Source: Euryarchaeota archaeon UBA602
Lineage (GTDB): Archaea > Thermoplasmatota > Poseidoniia > Poseidoniales > Thalassarchaeaceae
NCBI GenBank assembly: GCA_002498455.1
Contig: DAHO01000082.1
Location: 1-45,664 of the forward strand
DNA length: 45,664 nt
Direction: 5' to 3'
Of the stretch, positions 26,042-34,343 are shown piece by piece (positions within the stretch are counted from its first letter, which is position 1; every line of letters starts with the position of its first letter). The position numbers were made by a program, and so were the translations under genes. The notes beneath the pieces were generated by a model. It was not told the DNA's origin. It saw only the letters and a program-made list of their open reading frames with translations, and did not search any database.

Positions 26042-29000
26042 ATGCGAGTTGCAAACTCCAGTGCGTGTCATGCGGCCCTCCTAGTCGCATTGCTGGTAAT
26101 CCAAGTCACTGCAATGGGTATCCCCTGCTCTGAAAATCTCAGCCCTAGAATGAATCCAATGCTGACAAATAATACTCTGACCGACAACGGTGATGGAACT
26201 TGGAACGTCACATATGCTGTGGATCTAGATGCCACCTTAGACAGTCGGAATCCGACGAATCCATTGGGTTCATTATCGCATCTAGAAGTTGGATGGAATA
26301 CTAATCAACAGGATATACGAAACAGTTTGCTTGGATTCGATTTGAGTTCTGCTGGTTTCCCCCTCAACGCAACCATCGAGAGTGCCACTTTGCAAGTGTA
26401 TCTTGCATCATCTACTGGTCCTGTAGATGCACAAGCATGGAATGTACATCTCCAGGGTTGGGAAATCCAATATGCTTCATGGGTGAATCGCAATGGGGCT
26501 TCTCAATGGTATCAAGGTGGGGCGCTTGGGAACTCAGACAGTGGTGCGAAGCAAGATCAACAGCGAGTCGAAGGTAACTCTAGTGAAGTTCGGTTTGATA
26601 TTACTCAATCTGTGGAACTGGCACAATACAAGCAATTGACGAGCCCCGATTCACGTGTTGGTGTCTTGTTGACTCCCGGATATGGCAGTGAATCAGGTGT
26701 TGCCACCTTCCATTCATCGGAATCAAATCAACCATCACTGCGTCCTGTTGTCGACATCAGATTCCGCTGGTCGAACCCGACTCTATTGAGTAACAATCCA
26801 TCTTGGATTGATATCTCTCCGAAGTTGGGTGTGACGGATGCAGATAGCACTCTCGATTTTTCTTCGACCATTCGTTCCGAGAGAGGGGAAGTCATCAATG
26901 CAGGTGTGTCATGGTCTACTTCATCCGGTTCTATCGATGGTAGTGGTCGCCTGTCTGCAACACAATCGGGTATAGCCACCGTTTCTGCTGCAGGTGGTAC
27001 CGTGCAAGGGGAACAGGAAGTTTTGGTGAACCCCGGTGCACCATTGACGATTGCTATGGCGGTCGAAAACTATTCAATTACTGTGGATGATACGATTCCA
27101 ATCATCGCACATGGTGTTGATCAATATGGAAATTCAGTAAATGGATTAAGCTACAGTTGGTCAACCTCCTCGGGCGTCATTGATCAACATGGGATGTACA
27201 CACCCTCAGAAACAGGCACCCACACAGTTGCGGCTCAGTGGGGAAACCACGTTGCAATCTCCAATGTGAGTGTCTCGGTGGGCGGGGCTGCAATTATTAT
27301 TCTCCCTGAAAATTTCACGGCCCGGGCAGGTATAGGGATTCAAATCCCTGTCGTAGTCCAAGACCGATTGGGGAATGTCCTTCCTCAATCAGCAGCGGCG
27401 GGTCTAGATTGGGTTGCAGAGCGAGGTTCGATTGATTCGGCTGGATACTATGTTGGTCAAGATGTAGGCTCATGGCAAATCAATGTCACCAGTGGTACGG
27501 GTGCCTACGGGACCGGTTGGGTCAATGTCGAGCCGGGTTTGGTCAATACGCTGGAAATTATTGGTCCAAATCGAACCGTCAGTGCTGATGAAGCCATTCC
27601 ACTGGATTTGCGTTGGATAGACCGTGTTGGAAACAATGTATCTGTCCTGTTGCCTTTGGAAAATTGGTCCGCAGAAAGTGGTAATTTCCGAGTCAATGAT
27701 GGATTTGTAGAATGGTTGCCCAGTCAAGCTGGAGTTTGGCGAATATCGGCGCAAGCCGAAGGTGCACAAGCATGGGTCGATATCACGGTGGTAAACGGTG
27801 CCATTTCACGTGTTTGGATTGATACTGAGTTTGATATTTTGACTGCTGATGATCAATCCGTACTCATCCTACAGGCTGAGGACTTACGTGGGAATCGATG
27901 GCCCATTGCCGCCGATTGGTCGATGGCTGAACCCGAGGCTTCATCCTCACTGGTATCCGACATTGACGGCGTTCGCTTTGTGGGTGGAATTGCCGGTATC
28001 TGGACAGTCGTTGCCACGCATTCGAGCTCTGAGGGGATGTTTTCCGCAGAACTTTCGATTGAAGTGAAACAAGGTCGTTTGGCCAGAATATTACTGGCAG
28101 GAGATGGTTCAACCATTTCTGCAGACAATGCCTTTGATCTAAACCCGGTTCTGAGCGATGCAGATGGAAACATCATCACTGGTGTCCAATTGAATTGGAG
28201 TGTTGATGGCATTGACGTCACACCTCAACTTCGATTGTCTGGGGGAATATGGCAACCAACGTCCACCGGAGATCATCTGATTGAAGTAGATGCTGCGGGT
28301 CGAACCGCACGGTCCAGAATTTATGTTGAACAGGGCATTCCTCACGAAATCAAAGTTGAGATTGATACTCCGATTCAAGGCGTCGTTTCGAGTGGTGATT
28401 TGTTCACCCTCACGACCTATGCTGTCGATATTTCAGGCAATCAAGAGCCGTGGCCCGTGGAATGGGATTTGCCTTACAATTCACTGGAAATTGAAGAGAC
28501 CACTGAGATTGGTGTCTATGATGTGAAAGGACTTGGTGAAGGTATCTGGGACATTGGAGTCTTCAATGGAACCGCAGATGGGAGCTTTACCCTACAAGTT
28601 GTCACTGGCGAACCTCGTTCGCTAAGGGTTGGGCAACACAGTGGTGCCGGTGATCAAGGCGATTCATTGTCCCTAGAAGTAAGTCTGGTTGATTATGGAG
28701 GCAATGCTGTAGCCATGCAACCCTCCAAGTTTGTATTCGATACCGAAATTGGCTCTGTTCGCCATGATGGCGGGCCTTTCTGGTATCTTGATTTGGAAGA
28801 GCCGGGTGATGATCAAAAAGTAACCATTCGATACGAGCAGTGGTCCGCAGTGACATACATCGATGTCAATCCAACAGGTGTTGACAAATTCACAGGTAGC
28901 CAATCTGGACAGATGCTAATCGGTGGCTTTGCTGTGGCTGTTTTGATGATTGGTATTCTACTCTTTATCCTTCGAAGTAACGAGGATGATTCAAATTGGG

Positions 29001-29320
29001 AAGATGAGTTTGAGATGGATTTCGATATCGAATCGACACCTGAAGTCGAAGCGCAACCTCAGAATCGCCAACTTTCCAGACGCTCTATGCGACGTCGAAA
29101 CTACCAACGACAGCAAGAGCGTATTCGGTCGATGGAAAATGCCACTCAAAACATGATCCAAGAACCCAAACCGGATGGACAAGTCAAACCAGCCTCAAAT
29201 GGAGTACTGTCGGCGATGGAAGGTACAGTGCAAGGACAAACCGGTTGGTATCAAACAGCACAAGGTGAAGCTCAGTATTGGCAAGTGGATGAATCAGGAC
29301 AGTGGAGTCGGTTACAATGA
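26042..29320 (+). CDS. Large surface protein: one DNRLRE-like and about eight Ig-like repeats, TM, Trp-rich tail
   Basis: A 1092-aa paralogue of the preceding protein. It starts at ATG 26042 (a TTG lies one codon upstream) with a signal peptide to about residue 25. One DNRLRE-like domain spans about 30-240 (LGFDLSSAGFP..., ending RPVVDIRFRW), then about eight Ig-like repeats to 945, several with the shared T/SADD or SADN motif and D..GN about 17 residues later. The membrane helix is at about 956-979, followed by an acidic segment (DDSNWEDEFEMDFD), an Arg-rich stretch (RRSMRRRNYQRQQ) and a C-terminal Trp-rich module (TGWYQTAQGEAQYWQVDESGQW). Its stop overlaps the next gene's start (ATGA), so the two are translationally coupled. 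No Shine-Dalgarno is visible; function is probably cell-surface structure or binding. Confidence 0.82.
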   Translation: MRVANSSACHAALLVALLVIQVTAMGIPCSENLSPRMNPMLTNNTLTDNGDGTWNVTYAVDLDATLDSRNPTNPLGSLSHLEVGWNTNQQDIRNSLLGFDLSSAGFPLNATIESATLQVYLASSTGPVDAQAWNVHLQGWEIQYASWVNRNGASQWYQGGALGNSDSGAKQDQQRVEGNSSEVRFDITQSVELAQYKQLTSPDSRVGVLLTPGYGSESGVATFHSSESNQPSLRPVVDIRFRWSNPTLLSNNPSWIDISPKLGVTDADSTLDFSSTIRSERGEVINAGVSWSTSSGSIDGSGRLSATQSGIATVSAAGGTVQGEQEVLVNPGAPLTIAMAVENYSITVDDTIPIIAHGVDQYGNSVNGLSYSWSTSSGVIDQHGMYTPSETGTHTVAAQWGNHVAISNVSVSVGGAAIIILPENFTARAGIGIQIPVVVQDRLGNVLPQSAAAGLDWVAERGSIDSAGYYVGQDVGSWQINVTSGTGAYGTGWVNVEPGLVNTLEIIGPNRTVSADEAIPLDLRWIDRVGNNVSVLLPLENWSAESGNFRVNDGFVEWLPSQAGVWRISAQAEGAQAWVDITVVNGAISRVWIDTEFDILTADDQSVLILQAEDLRGNRWPIAADWSMAEPEASSSLVSDIDGVRFVGGIAGIWTVVATHSSSEGMFSAELSIEVKQGRLARILLAGDGSTISADNAFDLNPVLSDADGNIITGVQLNWSVDGIDVTPQLRLSGGIWQPTSTGDHLIEVDAAGRTARSRIYVEQGIPHEIKVEIDTPIQGVVSSGDLFTLTTYAVDISGNQEPWPVEWDLPYNSLEIEETTEIGVYDVKGLGEGIWDIGVFNGTADGSFTLQVVTGEPRSLRVGQHSGAGDQGDSLSLEVSLVDYGGNAVAMQPSKFVFDTEIGSVRHDGGPFWYLDLEEPGDDQKVTIRYEQWSAVTYIDVNPTGVDKFTGSQSGQMLIGGFAVAVLMIGILLFILRSNEDDSNWEDEFEMDFDIESTPEVEAQPQNRQLSRRSMRRRNYQRQQERIRSMENATQNMIQEPKPDGQVKPASNGVLSAMEGTVQGQTGWYQTAQGEAQYWQVDESGQWSRLQ

Positions 29321-31740
29321 AGCGTCTCACCTCAATTTTATTGCTTACAATGATTCTGAGTATACTTACGCCGGTTCATTCTGCAACGTCTGCTCGTACT
29401 TGCTCAGCCACAGGAGATTCCTCGGTCGATCATATCGCCCTCAATCCAAGCGGCCCGCTTTCAATGCCCGCCGATCAAGCATTGAATATCACTGCAACAG
29501 CGTACAACTCTGCGGGAACTCAGTTGAACGTTCCCATTGCATGGACCTCTACCTCGGGCTCGGTTCAGAATTTTGGTGGGGGGCAAGCACGTTGGTCGCC
29601 CCAAACTGTCGGCTCACAAACCGTGACCGCTTGCAACGGCGATGTTGAAACAACATTGTCTGTCAATGTTCAACCCGGCGCTCCATTGACGTTTGAACTA
29701 TCTGCGACTCAAGAAAACCATACTGCCGATGATTCGTTTGAGGTCACACCCATTATGCGAGACCAATTTGGCAATTCTTGGATTCCAAATATCCCTTATG
29801 CAAACTGGTCACTGCCTGAAGGTATGGTCATCTCCTTGCCAAATGATGGTACCCCCCCAATCGTAACTCCCGGCCCAACCGGTGCAATGTCGATTGAAGT
29901 CAATTGGGGGGAGTGGTCTGATTCGGTTTCTGTGAATATTTCTCGTGGGGTCGCCATTGGATTGTCAATTGTTCATGATTCTGCACTCATCTCATCTGAC
30001 GACATAGTCAATCTCTGTGCACACCAACATGATCAGAGGGGCAACAGTTGGCTGACAAACTCTACCTGGTCCGCCCCCGGTGGTTCTGCAGATTCCGCTC
30101 TATCTTCATTCACAGGTCAATGTGTTGATTTCGATGCTGGCACAATTGGCGATTGGGTTGTTGAAGCCGAAGATGACATGGGCATGAGTGATTCATTGAC
30201 TTTGACAGTCACTCCGGGTCGTTTGGCACACATCCAATTGAATCAGTTGGCAAACAGTATGCACATCGGGGAATTCTACTTGCTTGAAGCCGATGGTTTC
30301 GATGCCGCTGGAAATCCTGTAACCGTCGATTCTTGGAATTGGTCGGTGACATCAGGTCCCAGCTCAAATGCAATTGTTGCCGATGGAGACGGTATCACTT
30401 TTGTTCCAGATTCTGTGGGTCAACACACCATTCAAGTCACTGCAGCTGGGCGTGTTCAAGCCATCGATGTTGAAGTCCTCTCTGGCGTCCCCGTTGAACT
30501 TGAAATTGAAGTACAAAATGTCCCCCCGGGTCCACTAAACATCGTCACGGGTACCTCTCTGGATTTGATATTGTACGGGGTTGATGAGAGTGGGAATCGG
30601 ATTCCAGTCGATGCTCCTATTTCTGATTGGTTTGTTCTCAACGGCTACGGTGTCATCGAAAATGCAACCGTTGGTGGAACCGGTCATTACACCTACACAT
30701 CAAGTGGGATTGGAGATGTGAGCATCACCGTTTTCCTTAATCAAGCACAAGGGACACTGCTTGTCCATGTTCTGCAGGGTCCGTTGGATTATCTTGTAGT
30801 GAATTTGCCTACCGAAGCAGATCAAGGGACAACAATACAATTTGACATCTTAGGGTACGACGTATCCGGCAATCCTGTGCCGATTCACCAATGTTCTGCA
30901 GTGATTACAACCGATGCGGGTGATGCAAATTGTGATACCGATGGTTGGAAATTGGATATCAAGGAATCCGGCGAACTGATTGTTCATGCTCGTGTTCAAT
31001 CTACAGTGGGGACTCCCGCTGAAGGTAGTGATTTCATTTCAGTTGAATCAACCTGGTTTGGCTGGGGGAACAACACACAGGTCATTATCGCGTTCAGTTT
31101 ACTCATCATCCTCCTCATTTCTGTAATCCTCGTTGCGGTATTCAAGCACTTGGACTTGCGAATCAGTGAGGAAATTGAAGAGGATTCCGAAACGGATTCA
31201 GAGGTTCCTGTAGCGGCGCAATCTACACTTCCATCTCTACCGAATCCCACAATCACTCAATCGTCTCCACCTCCCTCACCTGCCAATGTGACACCAGTTC
31301 AGCCCGTTGCCTCTACGGCTCCTGATATGCCTTTACCAACCATAACCCAAGTTCCGTCTCCCACCATTCAACCTCAACCCATTCCGGCAGTGGCTACGGC
31401 CAATCCTGCGGTGACCGAACACACACCATTGACCTCTCAGCCATCTCCAGTTGTATCGCAACCATCTGAACTGGAACCTGAGTCAAGTCAGTCGGATGAT
31501 GAGTGGGGCGAGATGTCAGGTGGATGGGGTGATGACTCTTCCACTTTGGTGGGTCAAGCAGAGGCGTGTACTCAACAGCAACAAGAAATTCATCGAGGAG
31601 AGGGTCCACGTGATGTTGAAGGCCATAGTCTTCGACCTTTACCTGGGACCACTCCCGGTCAAGACGGATGGTATTTCGATCGAGAAGGAAAACCCACACA
31701 TTGGCGACATGAAGAGGCCAGTGGTTGGTCTCAAGAATAA
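29317..31740 (+). CDS. Surface protein: about six Ig-like repeats, TM, Pro-rich linker, Trp-rich tail
   Basis: An 807-aa third paralogue. The start at ATG 29317 overlaps the upstream stop by 4 nt (ATGA), with GGAG about 9 nt before it, and gives a clean signal peptide (MKRLTSILLLTMILSILTPVHSA). About six Ig-like repeats fill residues 30-580 (HTADDSFEVTPIMRDQFGNSW is the shared motif). There is no DNRLRE-like domain. The membrane helix is at about 589-612, followed by an acidic cytoplasmic segment, a Pro/Ser/Thr-rich linker of about 100 residues, and a C-terminal Trp-rich module (DGWYFDREGKPTHW...GW). It would be a partner or shorter companion of the two larger proteins. The 3' end overlaps convergent panB by 10 nt. 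Confidence 0.82.
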   Translation: MKRLTSILLLTMILSILTPVHSATSARTCSATGDSSVDHIALNPSGPLSMPADQALNITATAYNSAGTQLNVPIAWTSTSGSVQNFGGGQARWSPQTVGSQTVTACNGDVETTLSVNVQPGAPLTFELSATQENHTADDSFEVTPIMRDQFGNSWIPNIPYANWSLPEGMVISLPNDGTPPIVTPGPTGAMSIEVNWGEWSDSVSVNISRGVAIGLSIVHDSALISSDDIVNLCAHQHDQRGNSWLTNSTWSAPGGSADSALSSFTGQCVDFDAGTIGDWVVEAEDDMGMSDSLTLTVTPGRLAHIQLNQLANSMHIGEFYLLEADGFDAAGNPVTVDSWNWSVTSGPSSNAIVADGDGITFVPDSVGQHTIQVTAAGRVQAIDVEVLSGVPVELEIEVQNVPPGPLNIVTGTSLDLILYGVDESGNRIPVDAPISDWFVLNGYGVIENATVGGTGHYTYTSSGIGDVSITVFLNQAQGTLLVHVLQGPLDYLVVNLPTEADQGTTIQFDILGYDVSGNPVPIHQCSAVITTDAGDANCDTDGWKLDIKESGELIVHARVQSTVGTPAEGSDFISVESTWFGWGNNTQVIIAFSLLIILLISVILVAVFKHLDLRISEEIEEDSETDSEVPVAAQSTLPSLPNPTITQSSPPPSPANVTPVQPVASTAPDMPLPTITQVPSPTIQPQPIPAVATANPAVTEHTPLTSQPSPVVSQPSELEPESSQSDDEWGEMSGGWGDDSSTLVGQAEACTQQQQEIHRGEGPRDVEGHSLRPLPGTTPGQDGWYFDREGKPTHWRHEEASGWSQE

Positions 31741-32549
31741 CGCTCATCGGCGTTTGGGAAATCTTGAGTTCGTACATCTTGGATGTAATCCTTGACGGCC
31801 TGAGTCATGGAGTCGTAGAGATTGAGGTAACGTCTAAGGAATCGTGGGTTGAACTCATGTGTCAATCCAATCAAATCATGAACAACCAATACCTGTCCAT
31901 CTACATCGGATCCGGCACCAATCCCGATGGTTGGGATGTTCACTGCTGCAGTCACTTTCGCTGCGAGTTCCGCAGGGATTTTCTCAAGGACAATGGAAAA
32001 GCAACCGGCCTTCTCCAGTAGCTTTGCATCTTCAATGAGTTTCGCCGCTTCTTCTTCCTCTCGCGCCCGTACAGAGTATGTGCCGAACTTGTAGATGGAT
32101 TGAGGTGTAAGTCCCAAGTGCCCCATTACCGGAATTCCAGCGGTCAGAATCCGCTCGATTGATTCGACAATCTCGGCACCTCCTTCCAATTTCACTGCAT
32201 GTGCACCGGATTCTTTCATGATTCGAATTGCACTGTTCAGCGCCTGTTTCGAATCTCCTTGGTAACTTCCAAACGGCATATCGCAAACGATTAGAGCTCG
32301 ATCCACTCCATTCACAACACACTGTGCATGGTAAATCATTTGATCCAATGTGATGGGAACGGTTGTATCATTACCAGCCATCACGTTTGAAGCTGAATCG
32401 CCAACCAAAATCACATCAATTCCTGCACCGTCTAAGATGCGTGCCATGGAATAATCATATGCGGTAAGCATGGTGATTTTTTCACCCGCTCTTTTCATCT
32501 CTTGCAGCGTATTGGTGGTGATTTTCATCGCCTTCCCTGCAATCGACAT
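31731..32549 (-). CDS. panB: 3-methyl-2-oxobutanoate hydroxymethyltransferase
   Basis: A 272-aa TIM-barrel enzyme that adds a hydroxymethyl group from 5,10-methylene-THF to 2-oxoisovalerate, giving ketopantoate for CoA synthesis. Seen: MLTAYDYSMARILDGAGIDVILVGDS (metal-binding Asp of VGDS), VCDMPFGSYQ, AVKLEGG, GHLGLTPQS and IGIGAGSDVDGQVLV with the catalytic Glu region; length is typical. ATG 32549 has a strong Shine-Dalgarno (GGAGGAG, 4 nt spacing). It lies 63 nt behind the APC transporter on the same strand. No other pantothenate or CoA gene is in the window. Confidence 0.95.
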   Translation of the reverse strand: MSIAGKAMKITTNTLQEMKRAGEKITMLTAYDYSMARILDGAGIDVILVGDSASNVMAGNDTTVPITLDQMIYHAQCVVNGVDRALIVCDMPFGSYQGDSKQALNSAIRIMKESGAHAVKLEGGAEIVESIERILTAGIPVMGHLGLTPQSIYKFGTYSVRAREEEEAAKLIEDAKLLEKAGCFSIVLEKIPAELAAKVTAAVNIPTIGIGAGSDVDGQVLVVHDLIGLTHEFNPRFLRRYLNLYDSMTQAVKDYIQDVRTQDFPNADERYS

Positions 32550-32612
32550 GGTACTCCTCCATCAATTGCGAGTTGCGCATTAGCCTTCAAGGGCACGGCG
32601 AGGAAAACAGGG

Positions 32613-34316
32613 CTATTCAGCCTCGTTGAGAGCCGAATCAATACCATTGAGGAATTCATCAACATCGATCACGCCATTTCCATTGGTGTCAATTTCATGG
32701 AACAGGTTTCGAACATGGAATCGACTGAATTGTGGAGCAATAATGCCCATTGCATGGGCAAACTCACTTTCAGTCAGGTGCTGGGGACTTGCCCAGCCTG
32801 CCATGGTATGGAATACCAACCACCGCTTTTCACGTTCCGCTTGAGTCGCATTGGTGAATTCGGTACGAACCGTTCGCCATGGAGTTAACATCGGGTGGGC
32901 ACGGGATTTCCCATACGAATAGTAAGTGATTACTCCTAACAAACAACAGCCGAGTCCACCCAAAACGGCCATCAATCCCATGACATATAACAGGAAAATA
33001 CCACTCACAATGCCAAAGATTTGGATATATGGGTACATTGGTGATTTCCATTCGGGCTGATACCATGAGTGTGCGGGCGATGCCCTGCGAAGAATAATTA
33101 CACAACTATTGATGACGATGAAGATCATAATCTTGAATCCTGATGCGAGTTTTGCGATATCGTGTACAGGTAGGAATGTAATCGATAGCGCCATTGCGAT
33201 TCCCGTACCATATATTGCCAAATGTGGAGTTTGATATTTTGTATGCACATTTTCCAATGATCTTGGCAACAAATTATCTCTAGCCATGGCGAATGGGAAT
33301 CGTGAAGTCGCCATAATCCCCGCCAATGCCATCGATGTAACGACCGTTACAGCGAAAACTGCTGAGATTACACCGACAGTGTAACCCCCAATCTCCTCCG
33401 CGAAGATGTATACTGGATCTTCTCGCGCCTCGCCCGCGCTATTCATGTAGGATTCGGGCGATACAGCGGCGACCATGACGATGGTGATGAAGACATAAAG
33501 CAGACAAGAGATTAGCAATGAGAGTAAAATTCCATACGGAATGTTTCGACTAGGGTTCTTGATTTCACCACCGACCGCGGCAATCTTCGTCACGCCAGCA
33601 TAAGCAACAAACACGAACGCTGTCGAGTGAGCCACGTTCTTCCATACTTCGTCCCATGTGCCTCCAAAGGCTTCGGTGCCAAATGCAGCACCCCAATCGA
33701 GTTCCATCGTGAGCATCGCCCAAACACTCAGAACAAACATGAAAATGACCATCAATAGAACGATTGGAGTTTGCACTTTCTTAATTTTCGAGACTCCAAG
33801 AACGTTAACACCGACAATCATTGCAAGCAAAATCAGTGCTGCAATCTCGATGTTAATGCTGACACCCAACAATTCTTCAAGAACCCAAAGATAGGCCTTA
33901 AATCCAATCAATGCAAATGCAGATTTCAACATTGAAGCGCCCCAGAGTCCGATTCCTGTAACCGTTCCCATCAATGGGCCGTAGGTTCGTTCAATGTAGA
34001 CGTATGAACCTCCCGATGATGGCATTGCTGTGGACAATTCACCTTTGGAAACCGCAGCCGGAAGAATGGCAATTGCCGCGAGCAAGTACGCCAACCAAAT
34101 CCCTGCAAGTGGGACCTCGCCTCCACCCAAGTCGAGCATGACCAGTGCGGGCAATACGAAGAATCCAGAACCCAGCATGGCTGAGAGAGAAATGATGACT
34201 ACAGAGGCCAACCCAAGCTTACGCTCCAGTGTATCTGACAACACCTCAATCGGCCTGTAGACAAAATCTACGAGGCTCGAAGGCTTATCCATGATACTTG
34301 GGTGTCTATTCGGCAT
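32613..34316 (-). CDS. APC-family amino acid permease with C-terminal EF-hand
   Basis: A 567-aa protein. Residues about 30-470 form a 12-helix APC-superfamily transporter (GLASVVIISLSAMLGSGFF, the TM1 unwound-helix motif; PSSGGSYVYIERTYGPLMG; FVAYAGVTKIAAVGGEIKNPSRNIP). The cytoplasmic C terminus carries an EF-hand: a 12-residue loop DTNGNGVIDVDE at 543-554 with Asp1, Asn3, Asn5, Gly6, Ile8, Asp9 and Glu12 all in place, preceded by a degenerate helical partner (HLTESEFAHAM). Calcium control of transport is therefore likely but inferred. The substrate is unknown; being 27 nt behind the dioxygenase alpha/RidA gene, it may import the compound that pathway degrades. ATG 34316 is used; ATG 34292 is possible. 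Confidence 0.88.
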   Translation of the reverse strand: MPNRHPSIMDKPSSLVDFVYRPIEVLSDTLERKLGLASVVIISLSAMLGSGFFVLPALVMLDLGGGEVPLAGIWLAYLLAAIAILPAAVSKGELSTAMPSSGGSYVYIERTYGPLMGTVTGIGLWGASMLKSAFALIGFKAYLWVLEELLGVSINIEIAALILLAMIVGVNVLGVSKIKKVQTPIVLLMVIFMFVLSVWAMLTMELDWGAAFGTEAFGGTWDEVWKNVAHSTAFVFVAYAGVTKIAAVGGEIKNPSRNIPYGILLSLLISCLLYVFITIVMVAAVSPESYMNSAGEAREDPVYIFAEEIGGYTVGVISAVFAVTVVTSMALAGIMATSRFPFAMARDNLLPRSLENVHTKYQTPHLAIYGTGIAMALSITFLPVHDIAKLASGFKIMIFIVINSCVIILRRASPAHSWYQPEWKSPMYPYIQIFGIVSGIFLLYVMGLMAVLGGLGCCLLGVITYYSYGKSRAHPMLTPWRTVRTEFTNATQAEREKRWLVFHTMAGWASPQHLTESEFAHAMGIIAPQFSRFHVRNLFHEIDTNGNGVIDVDEFLNGIDSALNEAE

Positions 34317-34334
34317 AAGATACTGTGTATCTTA
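34316..34334 (-). repeat. Triloop hairpin at APC permease start
   Basis: TAAGATAC-TGT-GTATCTTA, 8-bp perfect stem with a 3-nt loop, between the dioxygenase/RidA stop (34344) and the permease. Its last base is the A of the permease ATG at 34316. There is no T-run. Confidence 0.5.
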
Positions 34335-34343
34335 GAATTCGTC

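Noticed and set aside
16590..31740. Tandem repeats as CRISPR or satellite DNA
   Set aside because: Similarity is at protein level (Ig-like, DNRLRE-like and FN3-like modules) with divergent nucleotide sequence. No direct repeats of 25-40 nt with uniform spacers are visible in the window.
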